A DNA stretch of 64,000 nucleotides from Acridotheres tristis (taxonomy: Eukaryota > Chordata > Aves > Passeriformes > Sturnidae). Position numbers and translations under genes: made by a program. Shown in pieces: positions 57,501-62,200 of the stretch. The DNA is taken from positions 48,721,154 through 48,785,153 of the forward strand of contig CM072887.1 in assembly GCA_037013685.1 (NCBI GenBank). Direction: 5' to 3'. Position 1 is the stretch's first letter. Each line of letters starts with the position of its first letter. Under the pieces are notes generated by a model, which ran no database searches, was not told the DNA's origin, and worked only from the letters and a program-made list of their open reading frames with translations.

Positions 57501-59249
57501 GCTTCAGTCAAAATCATAGGACTGCATATAAAGGTTCCATTAGGGAACTTCACACCGGATTACCCACCCCTTACAAAGTTTGAAGTTTTGATTTACTGTT
57601 CCACAGCAGAAGGAAGGGTAGATACTTACCTGTTTAGTGCAAATGCATAATGCAACCTCACATGGTGGTGGGAAGCCAAATCAAAAGTGGGCAGTTTTTC
57701 TAAAGTTTTCACCAATTTCACAATGGAATCGTAATCCTTCCAAAAGAAAGGAAAAATAAAATTTTATATGGCTGTACTGAGGGATGCCTATATAAACTCC
57801 TTTTCAACCTAAGCAGCTATTATTTCATACTAAGAAGTATTTTCAGTCCATTGTAAATTTTATGGATTTCAATTTCTTCAGTCTCAAACTGTAAATAGCC
57901 TAGCACTATTCAGAGATGGGAATATGCACAGTATTCAGCAGGGAAGCATAATTTGGTCTCCTGTGCTGCTTCAACATGGTCCTGTGGAAATTTTCATATA
58001 TCTGTTTCATGACTAAAGTCAGCTTCAGGAGCTGAACACGTCAGTGCTCACATTGTGAAGACATTACAAAGCTAACTGCATTTGAATTAAGGCATCTCAA
58101 ATCCCTGAAATAGGCATAAGCCACAAAAATAAGACTCTTTAATACCACCATTTTAAAAGTAGTTTGAAATATTAAAAAAAAAAAATAATAAAAAACCAAA
58201 CTTTATCATGTTTAAGGAGCAACAGCTGAAAGTATGGATAACAAAGCAAAAAATTACCAGCATCATTCCAAAATCTGAAATGCATATGAACTATTTATGT
58301 TCCCATAAAAACATCACCAGCTTTGGTGACAAAGAATATGTTTGCCTATCAATTGCAGAATGCCACCATAGCCTTTTACTACATGCTGTTCATTACACAG
58401 CAGTGCTGAGATGGAGAAGAGTTATTACTTGTCATGTGCTTTTTAGGTACTGTTATAAAACCCTTTTCTGCTACAGAAAGGCAAACAGGGAAACTACAAA
58501 ACAAAAACACTAGAGAGGATGCCATAGAAGATTTTTACTAGTGTGCTTTATGCACACAGTTTATTTAAAAAACCTGTGCAAAATACACTAAAAATTTCAG
58601 TGAGAATGTAATTTAATTTACTACTCTTAGTAGTGCACCAAACTCCTACCTGGATGTCTCTGTAGGACAGCAGCAGGTTTATTACAATGTCAGCAGACAA
58701 GACTTCAACGTTATCTACTCGCTGTCGAATTCTTGCCAGCTCTGCTGCAAGCTCTTTGCCCGTGTAAAGCGTCCGGGCCTTCCTGATGTCATTCAGAATG
58801 GATTCCCGGAAATACTGGCTGGAGAGGAACAACTTCACATCAGCAATTTGGGACAGGTCTCTTGTACTCGTTGTTCTGGCCCCACAGCTCTCCCACAGTG
58901 TATGTGCAGAACATTGATATGCAGTATTGCCAGAGCAGTGTCAATGCAGGGGTTTGGTCAAGCTGAATTATTAAGTATCAGTTTTTCTGAACAGAAGACA
59001 AAAGAGGCTGACATTTTTCTTGCGTTTTACACAGGTGTACAAGAAGACAACTCACCTGGAACTGGCCTGTGCCACCTTCAAGAGCTGAATAAATCGATCC
59101 ACCAGGGGTAAGCATATAGGCCCAAGCAGAGACTCAAAACCAGGAGGCATCAGCTCTGTGAGTCCCTTCACGAAACTGCTATCACAGCAGTACACCTTGT
59201 TATGTGGAGTTATCATATAAGGAACAAATATGTAGTTCCCAGTGCACAT
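3497..59249 (-). CDS. MAP3K5: MAP3K5 (ASK1), mitogen-activated protein kinase kinase kinase 5, 27 exons, 5' partial
   Basis: Serine/threonine MAP3K that activates MKK4/7 and MKK3/6, and so JNK and p38, in response to oxidative, ER and TNF stress; it is held inactive by thioredoxin and 14-3-3 (family knowledge). Exons a-aa join to 3,510 bases, 1,170 codons with the stop, matching human residues about 205-1374 with one residue fewer in the acidic linker of exon w. Visible in order: TPR-like regulatory region, PH-like domain, kinase domain with glycine loop, Lys709, HRD Asp803, DFG, Thr838 and APE, then the RSISLP 14-3-3 site, coiled coil and SAM-like C terminus. ASK2 (MAP3K6) and MAP3K15 fit much less well, above all in the linkers after the kinase domain. 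The N-terminal exons, including the start codon, are outside the window; the ATG opening exon a is the internal Met205 codon. The two small-intron stretches (98 and 237 bp) contrast with introns up to 6 kb. Confidence 0.97.
4254..4330 (-). CDS. MAP3K5: MAP3K5 exon z: SAM-like domain
   Basis: 77 bp, acceptor TTCTGCAG, donor GAG/GTAATG. It encodes [19 protein letters not shown] then LKCLRL plus two bases of arginine. Human has LLDVLYYVTRDD at the same place. The helical SAM-like C-terminal domain contributes to oligomerisation of ASK proteins. Confidence 0.94.
5043..5155 (-). CDS. MAP3K5: MAP3K5 exon y: divergent linker and start of SAM-like domain
   Basis: 113 bp, acceptor TGTTCCAG, donor AAG/GTAGCA. 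It encodes [20 protein letters not shown], then [17 protein letters not shown]. The first half differs clearly from human (EIPELPVFHLNSSGTNTEDS) while the second half aligns well, so this is the most diverged exon seen. Phase and splice sites fit exactly, so I judge it functional. Confidence 0.9.
6035..6147 (-). CDS. MAP3K5: MAP3K5 exon x: C-terminal coiled coil
   Basis: 113 bp, acceptor TTCATAG, donor TAG/GTAAGT. It encodes [18 protein letters not shown] then [19 protein letters not shown], with heptad-spaced leucines and many charged residues: the C-terminal coiled coil used for homo-oligomerisation in ASK1 (family knowledge). Confidence 0.95.
8570..8810 (-). CDS. MAP3K5: MAP3K5 exon w: acidic, serine-rich linker (~1173-1254)
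   Basis: 241 bp, the largest exon in the window, acceptor TTAACAG, donor CAG/GTAAGT. It encodes [18 protein letters not shown], an acidic and glutamine-rich segment one residue shorter than human, then [19 protein letters not shown] and [13 protein letters not shown]. The low-complexity part is the most variable section of the tail, while its flanks are conserved. Confidence 0.95.
9222..9470 (+). other. exon-like open stretch in intron v/w, unidentified
   Basis: A plus-strand segment bounded by an acceptor (TTTTCTACCCAG ending 9221) and a donor (TACCAG/GTATGC near 9470). The frame starting at 9224 is open across it and continues to a TAA near 9520. The product would begin with a hydrophobic stretch and go on basic. 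I recognise no family. It is antisense to MAP3K5 and could well be chance. Confidence 0.12.
11055..11160 (-). CDS. MAP3K5: MAP3K5 exon v (~1138-1173)
   Basis: 106 bp, acceptor TTACTAG, donor CAG/GTGAGT. It encodes [19 protein letters not shown] then [16 protein letters not shown], identical to human, and ends one base into a glutamate codon. The 3.5-kb upstream intron carries an LTR. Confidence 0.95.
12236..12767 (+). mobile_element. solo LTR of an avian endogenous retrovirus
   Basis: This 532-bp stretch begins TGCACTGG and ends CCCAGCACA. It resembles an abundant avian ERV LTR that I know from bird genomes: a conserved opening around TACAGAGTTAATTT, a central GACAGCTGACC-like box, an AATAAA-type element near 12510, and a 3' part reading CCCACAAGTTTTCTCACTTTT. 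It lies antisense to MAP3K5 in the intron between exons u and v. No second LTR or internal retroviral genes are nearby, so it is probably a solo LTR left by recombination. I could not find a clear target-site duplication, suggesting decay or a disturbed edge. The family name is not certain. Confidence 0.8.
12768..13015. other. GC-rich block abutting the LTR, unidentified
   Basis: About 250 bases markedly richer in GC than the surrounding intron, with open frames on both strands (minus frame 13032-12640 crosses the LTR edge). Near 13010 there is a minus-strand AATAAA. It could be remnant ERV sequence or a second repeat into which the LTR inserted. I do not recognise it. Confidence 0.35.
14642..14827 (-). 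CDS. MAP3K5: MAP3K5 exon u (~1076-1137)
   Basis: 186 bp, exactly 62 codons in phase 0, acceptor CTCCCAG after a long CT-rich tract, donor GCT/GTAAGT. It encodes [39 protein letters not shown] and [11 protein letters not shown], strongly conserved with human in the C-terminal helical domain. Confidence 0.95.
16397..16636 (+). other. short open frame behind a strong plus-strand acceptor
   Basis: TCTGCTTCTCTTTCAG ending at 16417 is an excellent acceptor on the plus strand, and the frame after it is open to 16636. I recognise no protein. It lies in the intron between exons t and u and is antisense to MAP3K5. It is most likely a cryptic site, listed because the rest of this 2.8-kb intron shows nothing else. 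Confidence 0.1.
17622..17790 (-). CDS. MAP3K5: MAP3K5 exon t (~1019-1075)
   Basis: 169 bp, acceptor CATTCAG, donor CAG/GTAATT. The intron separating it from exon s is only 98 bp, by far the shortest in the window. It encodes [38 protein letters not shown] and [14 protein letters not shown], the start of the C-terminal helical region. It ends in phase 0. Confidence 0.95.
17889..18066 (-). CDS. MAP3K5: MAP3K5 exon s: 14-3-3 site linker (~960-1019)
   Basis: 178 bp, acceptor ACAAATAG, donor GAG/GTAAAG. It begins [17 protein letters not shown]; the RSISLP motif is the mode I 14-3-3 site, with the phosphoserine (human Ser966/967) codon at 18049-18047. Then come a serine run [15 protein letters not shown] and the basic stretch [15 protein letters not shown]. 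It is the start of the C-terminal regulatory tail. Confidence 0.95.
19119..19139 (-). CDS. MAP3K5: MAP3K5 exon r: 21-bp micro-exon (~953-960)
   Basis: Only 21 bp, between a good acceptor (CTTTTCTCACACAG) and the donor ATG/GTGAGT. In frame it gives V-L-S-A-N-T-N plus the first base of a glutamate codon, aligning with human ALSAGSNE just before the 14-3-3 site. Both ends are in phase 1, so skipping removes seven residues without a frameshift. Without it the human alignment has a gap of exactly this size, which is why I accept it. Confidence 0.85.
19962..20139 (-). CDS. MAP3K5: MAP3K5 exon q: end of kinase domain
   Basis: 178 bp, acceptor TTCTCAG, donor CAG/GTAAGC (ending one base into a codon). 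It encodes [36 protein letters not shown] and [18 protein letters not shown]. The arginine of DPDKR closes the kinase C-lobe, and the basic KKRK stretch follows, as in human. Confidence 0.96.
20644..20801 (-). CDS. MAP3K5: MAP3K5 exon p: APE motif and kinase C-lobe
   Basis: 158 bp, acceptor AAACAG, donor AAG/GTCAGA, a weaker donor with C at +3. It encodes [37 protein letters not shown] and [16 protein letters not shown], essentially identical to human ASK1. The APE motif and the DIWSLG helix of the C-lobe are intact. It ends in phase 0. Confidence 0.97.
21363..21610 (+). other. coding-looking purine-rich stretch, unidentified
   Basis: Plus-strand frame starting 21363 reads a charged helix-like segment ([18 protein letters not shown]) to a TGA at 21453. 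An overlapping second frame starts with ATG at 21452 and runs 52 codons (containing [18 protein letters not shown]) to TAG at 21608. Together they could be one reading frame broken by a shift, as in a decayed retrocopy. Purine-rich DNA often looks like this by chance, and I know no matching protein. Confidence 0.2.
21760..21865 (-). CDS. MAP3K5: MAP3K5 exon o: DFG motif and activation threonine
   Basis: 106 bp, acceptor CCTCAG, donor CTG/GTATGT. It encodes [19 protein letters not shown] then [16 protein letters not shown]. The DFG aspartate codon is at 21817-21815. The activation-loop threonine corresponding to human Thr838 is the ACC codon at 21769-21767. It ends one base into a glycine codon. 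Confidence 0.96.
22482..22618 (-). CDS. MAP3K5: MAP3K5 exon n: catalytic loop HRD
   Basis: 137 bp, acceptor ATTATAG (poor pyrimidine tract), donor AAG/GTAAGA. It encodes [34 protein letters not shown] and QIVHRDIK. The catalytic aspartate (human Asp803) is the GAC codon at 22490-22488. It ends in phase 0. Confidence 0.96.
22838..23328 (+). mobile_element. LTR of an avian endogenous retrovirus, 5'-truncated
   Basis: The stretch from about 22838 (CAGTTTGTGAAGAACTG at 22850) to 23328 resembles another common avian ERV LTR: CCCATGGGAAGGACTCAC, a CCCCCTGCGCC box, GATTTGGCTTTATTTCTCA with an internal TTTATT, CCTGTGACGGTAACTG, and the terminal GTGGGCACCTGG...CCAGCCAGGGTC. The right edge near CCACCA is clear; the left edge is not, so the copy is probably truncated. 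It sits antisense to MAP3K5 in the 957-bp intron between kinase exons m and n. No internal retroviral genes adjoin it. Confidence 0.8.
23576..23703 (-). CDS. MAP3K5: MAP3K5 exon m: alpha-C helix and gatekeeper
   Basis: 128 bp, acceptor TTTCCAG, donor GTG/GTAAGT. It encodes [18 protein letters not shown] with the alpha-C glutamate, then [15 protein letters not shown] and IFMEQVPG containing the gatekeeper methionine and hinge. It ends after one base of the next glycine codon. The downstream intron carries an antisense LTR. Confidence 0.96.
24190..24700 (-). other. unidentified block with an 81-codon open frame
   Basis: On the minus strand 24445-24200 is an ATG-started frame with a plausible soluble composition (for example [37 protein letters not shown]). 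It does not match MAP3K5, and I cannot name it. The block is richer in GC than its flanks, which would fit an old repeat or a retrotransposed fragment. There is no good acceptor/donor pair tying it to MAP3K5. Confidence 0.2.
25130..26030 (-). mobile_element. CR1 LINE fragment with internal deletion
   Basis: Read on the minus strand, the right part carries CR1 ORF2 sequence: the frame 25407-25204 includes [19 protein letters not shown] and [19 protein letters not shown], clearly the N-terminal part of the CR1 reverse transcriptase, with degenerate upstream ORF2 sequence to about 26030. At 25235-25130 it jumps straight to the CR1 3' tail, ending in the characteristic TCATAGAATGG. Most of the reverse transcriptase is therefore missing. 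The orientation is the same as MAP3K5. It is not active: there are several stops and a large deletion. Confidence 0.85.
27609..27742 (-). CDS. MAP3K5: MAP3K5 exon l: kinase N-lobe, glycine loop and Lys709
   Basis: 134 bp, acceptor TTTGCAG, donor CAG/GTATAG. It encodes [20 protein letters not shown] with the nucleotide loop GKGTYG, then [13 protein letters not shown]. The catalytic lysine of IAIK (human Lys709) is the AAA codon at 27634-27632. This opens the kinase domain. The short upstream intron contains an unexplained GC-rich block at about 27930-28260. Confidence 0.97.
27930..28260. other. GC-rich block upstream of the first kinase exon
   Basis: About 330 bases with clearly raised GC and several CpG in an otherwise AT-rich gene, ending roughly 190 bases upstream of exon l in the direction of transcription. 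Frames on both strands are open for 80-100 codons, as is usual for GC-rich DNA. It may be an uncatalogued repeat or an intragenic CpG-type regulatory element. No family recognised. Confidence 0.35.
28590..28745 (-). mobile_element. ancient CR1-type LINE fragment
   Basis: The sequence AATCAAGTCACCCACTGC, then CTTTTTGCTAAAATAAACAG and a following TCTCTATAGG...GGTTTCCCTTTGTCCAATCTC pattern matches, in degenerate form, the old CR1/L3-like repeats of amniotes in reverse orientation. Far more decayed than the 48 kb copy, so an older insertion. Confidence 0.5.
29173..29254 (-). CDS. MAP3K5: MAP3K5 exon k (~645-672)
   Basis: 82 bp, acceptor AACAG preceded by an unbroken run of 14 T on the minus strand, donor GAG/GTATTT. 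It encodes [18 protein letters not shown] then GECDGDSLE, the acidic linker joining the PH-like domain to the kinase. It is less conserved than its neighbours, as expected for a linker, and ends in phase 0. Confidence 0.94.
29260..29273. repeat. A14 run (T14 at the exon k acceptor)
   Basis: Fourteen uninterrupted A on the plus strand, directly followed on the minus strand by AACAG and exon k. It forms the polypyrimidine tract of that acceptor. Confidence 0.95.
30654..30749 (-). CDS. MAP3K5: MAP3K5 exon j (~613-645)
   Basis: 96 bp, acceptor CTTTCAG, donor AAG/GTGGGT. It encodes [17 protein letters not shown] and [15 protein letters not shown], virtually identical to human through the PH-like domain. 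It ends with two bases of an arginine codon. Confidence 0.95.
32445..32460. repeat. A16 run
   Basis: Sixteen A, continuing into CAAAACAAAAAA, in the intron between exons i and j. The rest of that 4-kb intron (30750-34713) shows no recognisable feature. Confidence 0.9.
34714..34763 (-). CDS. MAP3K5: MAP3K5 exon i (~597-613)
   Basis: 50 bp, acceptor GTTACAG. It encodes [16 protein letters not shown] plus two bases of the next serine. The donor lies in a direct repeat GTAAGGTAAG; the downstream GT is the one that keeps frame with exon j. It is part of the PH-like domain. The upstream intron is 5.2 kb. Confidence 0.93.
34778..34804. repeat. (AAAT)n(AAAC)n microsatellite
   Basis: Tetranucleotide repeat, about three AAAT units followed by four AAAC units, only 15 bases upstream of the exon i acceptor (34763). 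It shares the intron edge with the branch-point region. Confidence 0.85.
38602..38617. repeat. A16 run
   Basis: Sixteen A in the 5.2-kb intron between exons h and i. No target-site duplication or upstream retroposon recognised. Confidence 0.9.
39018..39075 (+). mobile_element. CR1 3'-end remnant
   Basis: GACTTGCCAGTGTTAGCTTA followed by ATTGGACCTGG and TTCCAACCTAAATGATTCTA is the 3' terminus of a CR1 LINE on the plus strand, ending in the diagnostic ATTCTATG. The rest of the element upstream is not recognisable. Confidence 0.7.
39924..40031 (-). CDS. MAP3K5: MAP3K5 exon h (~561-596)
   Basis: 108 bp, exactly 36 codons in phase 0, acceptor CCACCAG, donor AAG/GTATGT. It encodes [18 protein letters not shown], a short acidic stretch, then [12 protein letters not shown]. 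This is the PH-like domain that precedes the kinase. Because it is symmetric, skipping it would keep the frame but remove PH-domain strands. Confidence 0.95.
40344..40559 (+). other. coding-looking fragment in the exon g/h intron, unidentified
   Basis: After CCCACTCTAG (acceptor-like, ending 40343) a plus-strand frame is open for 60 codons to TGA at 40524, and if that codon is read through continues ten more codons to TAA at 40557. It reads like a real protein: [18 protein letters not shown], then [20 protein letters not shown], ending KRIDSFEE. I cannot name it. It may be a fragment of a processed pseudogene with one nonsense change, or an unannotated exon; chance is not excluded. Confidence 0.3.
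41215..41350 (-). mobile_element. CR1 3'-end remnant, reverse orientation
   Basis: GACTGAGTTGGAAGGGACCC followed by AGAAGGATGACTGAGTTCAT is the reverse complement of a CR1 3' end, decayed. Same orientation as MAP3K5. The boundary on the right is approximate. Confidence 0.6.
42504..42657 (-). CDS. MAP3K5: MAP3K5 exon g (~509-560)
   Basis: 154 bp, acceptor GTCACAG. The donor is CCA/GTAGGT, chosen because the next exon begins GTT TTA ATA (VLI) in phase 0 as in human. It encodes [19 protein letters not shown] and [20 protein letters not shown], the junction between the TPR-like repeats and the PH-like domain. A second GT lies four bases downstream; using it would shift the frame. Confidence 0.94.
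44603..44762 (-). CDS. MAP3K5: MAP3K5 exon f (~456-509)
   Basis: 160 bp, acceptor GCTACAG, donor ATG/GTAAGG. It encodes [36 protein letters not shown] and [18 protein letters not shown], collinear with human residues up to the split tryptophan. It is still TPR-like. The upstream intron (6,022 bp) is the longest complete one in the window and carries two CR1 fragments. Confidence 0.95.
45785..47330. other. intron stretch without recognisable features
   Basis: Within the 6-kb intron between exons e and f. A GC-moderate patch at about 46370-46680 has short open frames on both strands. I see no splice-bounded exon, repeat family or RNA gene. Confidence 0.4.
48203..48938 (+). mobile_element. CR1 LINE, 5'-truncated 3' part
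   Basis: About 735 bp of CR1 on the plus strand (antisense to MAP3K5). It covers the C-terminal part of ORF2 (remnants such as [18 protein letters not shown] and [14 protein letters not shown] at 48235-48453, and [20 protein letters not shown] at 48490-48730) through to the 3' end at TTCCATGATTCTATGAATA. Frames are broken by stops and shifts, so it is inactive. Truncation at the 5' side is typical for this family. Confidence 0.9.
50122..50325 (+). mobile_element. CR1 LINE 3' end
   Basis: GTGGTGAGACATTGGACCAG, TTGCCCAGGGAAGTGAATGC and the terminal ATTTTATGATTCTATGAATA mark a CR1 3' end on the plus strand, about 1.2 kb from the larger copy in the same intron and the same orientation. It is a separate insertion, because both copies have their own 3' terminus. 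Confidence 0.88.
50785..50897 (-). CDS. MAP3K5: MAP3K5 exon e (~418-456)
   Basis: 113 bp, acceptor TTTTTCTAG, donor TTG/GTAATT. It completes the tryptophan codon and encodes [19 protein letters not shown] then [18 protein letters not shown], close to human. The exon belongs to the TPR-like region. The upstream intron of 4.1 kb contains the A/C-rich tract. Confidence 0.95.
52330..52595. repeat. A/C-only low-complexity tract, (CAAAA)n-like
   Basis: About 260 bases composed almost wholly of A and C on the plus strand, with irregular CAAAA, CAAAC and CAACAA units and very few G or T. The minus-strand open frame here is just a phenylalanine/leucine/valine run made by the T/G-rich complement and is not a gene. 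Confidence 0.9.
53400..53640. other. GC-raised block in the exon d/e intron, unidentified
   Basis: A patch of clearly higher GC than the rest of this 4.1-kb intron, without a long frame or known repeat signature. It may be a decayed LTR or other repeat. Elsewhere the intron holds only the A/C tract. Confidence 0.25.
55014..55184 (-). CDS. MAP3K5: MAP3K5 exon d (~362-418)
   Basis: 171 bp, acceptor CAACAG, donor CTG/GTGAGT, ending TG of a tryptophan codon. It encodes [19 protein letters not shown] and [20 protein letters not shown], a TPR-like pair. Residues [14 protein letters not shown] differ modestly from human (NFTDTESRDHGASW). The upstream intron (2,445 bp) carries a T16 run at 55333-55348. 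Confidence 0.95.
55333..55348. repeat. T16 run
   Basis: Sixteen T in the intron upstream of exon d, with further T-rich sequence to its right. The remainder of that intron (55185-57629) shows no feature I can name; a possible CR1-like patch near 56380-56430 is too weak to call. Confidence 0.9.
57630..57736 (-). CDS. MAP3K5: MAP3K5 exon c (~326-361)
   Basis: 107 bp, acceptor TGGAAG (G before AG is unusual but preceded by a pyrimidine run), donor CAG/GTAAGT. It encodes [19 protein letters not shown] and the histidine-rich [16 protein letters not shown], continuing the TPR-like helices. It ends with two bases of the next arginine codon. Confidence 0.94.
58650..58818 (-). CDS. MAP3K5: MAP3K5 exon b (~269-325)
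   Basis: 169 bp, acceptor CTCCAG, donor CAG/GTAGGA. The split serine codon AG/C is completed at the start, and the exon ends in phase 0. It encodes [14 protein letters not shown], a [16 protein letters not shown] helix and [14 protein letters not shown], the first helical repeats of the TPR-like central regulatory region. The downstream intron of 913 bp holds nothing recognisable except an A-rich run near 58168. Confidence 0.95.
59056..59249 (-). CDS. MAP3K5: MAP3K5 exon a (human residues ~205-269)
   Basis: 194 bp, starts in phase 0 after TGCAG and ends with two bases of a codon before GTGAG. It encodes [18 protein letters not shown] and [19 protein letters not shown], nearly identical to human ASK1 where the N-terminal thioredoxin-binding part passes into the central regulatory region. 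The ATG is an internal methionine, since human ASK1 has about 204 residues before it. The intron upstream runs past the window end; the one downstream is 237 bp. Confidence 0.95.
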
Positions 59250-62200
59250 CTGCAGGGAAACAAGGGGCAATATTTAGGGCAGTTATGGCTTGGCAAGCCA
59301 AAGTATGAAACAACTGCATATACTCCTGCAGAATTCCACCTCTCAAAGGGAAACCCGCTGCTTACTTCAGCAAGGCTAAGATTTGACTCAAATTCAGTTT
59401 TCCCATCATGATATACACCCAAAATGTATTCTTTCAGATTTCTGATCTGCTTCCTGTAAAATCAGTCTTTTCAGAAGTATCAAGTTCACCTTAAAATTGC
59501 CTCAATAGTGAAACAATTCTCAAGGCCACACCCTTAAGAGGCATATGGAATCAAAAGAAGCTGAGCTACTTGCTTTTCAAGGTGGCAGATGATCAGAAGA
59601 GAGCAGAACAGTTTGGCTCACAGATACTGGAAACAGTAACACAATCTAGGTGCCTCACAACAGGAAAACCATAGAGAAAACTTATCCTCATATGAACTGC
59701 AAAATGACTCAAATAGTTTTGCATTCAAAAAGCAAAATAAATTCCCCACTATGCAGAAAATATTTTCAGTGAGATTTAAAATCACACATAGTTCAGAATA
59801 ATCACTTACAGAGCACCTCAGCATTGCTAAAGTGCATTGATTTTTATATATCAATGTATGACAGATATTTTGGAAAAAAAAAAGAAAAATTAAGTATCTT
59901 GCAAGGAAAAGGGAGGCAAGGTGTCTGCTGACTGTAGATTTATGTGCTAAAGTTTCTAAATATTTGTGGTGTAAAGAGTCTTAAATGTGAGACAGAATAC
60001 CAAGAAAATCAGGAGGCATTCCGTTTTTCATCTCTCAAAGGTCAGACTCCATTACTGAAGTGCCCAGCAGCCCAACAACAAAACCCTTAAGGAACCAATT
60101 CTTGAGACTCATCATTTTCGGTACACCTAAATTACTTCCAAGGTTAATTAGTTTCTGTTCAGCTGCTTCTGCTCTCCTAGAAGCCAATATAACAATGCCG
60201 ACATCACTTCAGAAACTCCCCTGCCTAGCTGAGCTCCACGAATTGAGAGGGCAGTGACTGAATAGTTTTTGAATGCACAATACCAGCTGTGTGCTTAAAA
60301 TATGCATTTTAAAACGCATTATTAGATATTTAAAACATAGAAGGATTGTGGTACTCAAGTCTGCAAAATGTATGTGTAATAGAATGTCAGTAAACACATT
60401 TGTGTACAAATCAGAGCCTGACTATGAAAAGTACAGGAATTATTTTTTAATTGCACCCATCATACTATAAAATTTTAAGGCCTCAATATAAAGGCAATTC
60501 CACTGCACTTCTGAGTGGTATTAACAGACTGTAAAATCAAAAAATAATTGGTGCAGGTATTTACATGAGGTCAATTGAGTTCAACTAACACAGAGGTTGT
60601 TCAGAGATTATTGTATACAGTGCCTTGCACAAGGGTTAATTTAGTCTTCTTTCCCCAACCATTGTGAACTACTGCTGCTGAAGAGCTAGGAAATATCTAT
60701 CTCTGTGTGACTGCATCAATTTCAAAGGAAACTTGAGAACTGGGGAGTATATGACAAATTTTTTAACAAGTAACTAAGGAGTAGGATGCCAGAACCCAAA
60801 CTGGTTGTCTGTGCAACAGAGAAGTGAATGGATACTTCTATTCAAGAATATCCTAGCATGTAAGGCAATCACATGCTTTCAACAGTGAATGGATGAACTT
60901 TTTACCCTGCTAAAATCTAATGAGTGCCATAGTCAAAGGCAGGGGGAAAATTATGAATTTGCTGGAACTGTTTTCAGCAATTATAGCCACTGGCATAAGA
61001 GCCATTATTACACATAGGCAGACTATTCTCCAGCTCTCCTTTTCTAGATAAAGGAGAAAAAGGATGAGAAGTCAGAGTCAAGAAAAAGGGTGAAGTAGCT
61101 ACAGATATCCGGAGACAAGCATTTTACTTCCTAATGTTTGTTCAGTGCAATGAAAATAGACTCGAGACTGTTTGCAGGAAGACCTTCTCAGATCGCTGGC
61201 ACACTGTTTCCAATGCTCCGGCCTTAAATAAAAATCAGCTCTGAAAAAGGATGTTCCCACCTTTTGAAATTCACAGAATCCAGCGCTTACCCCTGTAAAA
61301 TGGTCAAGCCATCTACAGAGACAGTGCCAGTCTTAATTTTTAATTGTACCAGGAGGAAAACTGCTCTTCCTGCAGATGACAAGTGCCTGAATCCATTAGT
61401 GAGCAAGAGCTCTTAGAAACTCATCCTGAGTGCACCTTCTGTAGGAAATACGTATCTATTTCTGTGAAACAAAAGAGCCAGCAAAAGTTAGTTTATATGC
61501 ATTCTTCCTGTTAGCTGAGGGGGGAAATGAAAAACTGGTTATAACATAGAGCCTGGTATAGAAGACATGCGTACTCAAATCTTTGGATGCGGTGAACAGG
61601 GAAGAACTTAACAGTAAAAGACAAGAGAAAACACTATAGGAAGAAAAGAGGAAAAAAAATCCATTTACAGTTGTTCAGAAGGGCCTCAGAGGTCTCAGGG
61701 AATTGTCTCAAGGTAGGATCTCACCCTGATATTCAGTAGGAAGCAGTGTGAAAACACAGTGGCATTTCCCTCAGCCAGGGCATCGCTTTGCTTAACTTAA
61801 CCTAGATAGTTATCTTTTGTGGGAGCTCTGTATCTATGAAACCTCTCAAATTCGGCTGAAATTTGTCAGACAAACAGGCAGATACAGAACAAAGGTGGAG
61901 GATGAAAAACCAGTACAAGCTCTTAAGTTTCGTTTCCTTAGGAAATATGCTTAAAAAAAATAAAAAAGCAGAAATAGAACACATGCAATAAAGGTAAGAA
62001 ACACAAGAAGTACTAACCTCAATTTCACTTCCCTGGGTAAAGAGTACAGTAAGTAGATATTTAACAACTAAACCTAACAAAGGAGACATGCAGTAGCTCT
62101 AGCGTCAAAAGAAAAAAAAATCAAAAGTTATATATTATTTACTAAAGGTGGTGCTGGAAGAAAGATAACAATGATGGCAAGACTGCTTTTGTATAGCAAA

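Noticed and set aside
59247..59249. ATG opening exon a as the start codon of MAP3K5
   Set aside because: It follows an acceptor AG and corresponds to internal Met205 of human ASK1; the N terminus is outside the window.
3497..59249. Assignment to the paralogues MAP3K6 (ASK2) or MAP3K15 (ASK3)
   Set aside because: Linkers, 14-3-3 region, coiled coil and C terminus all follow MAP3K5 closely and in the same length.
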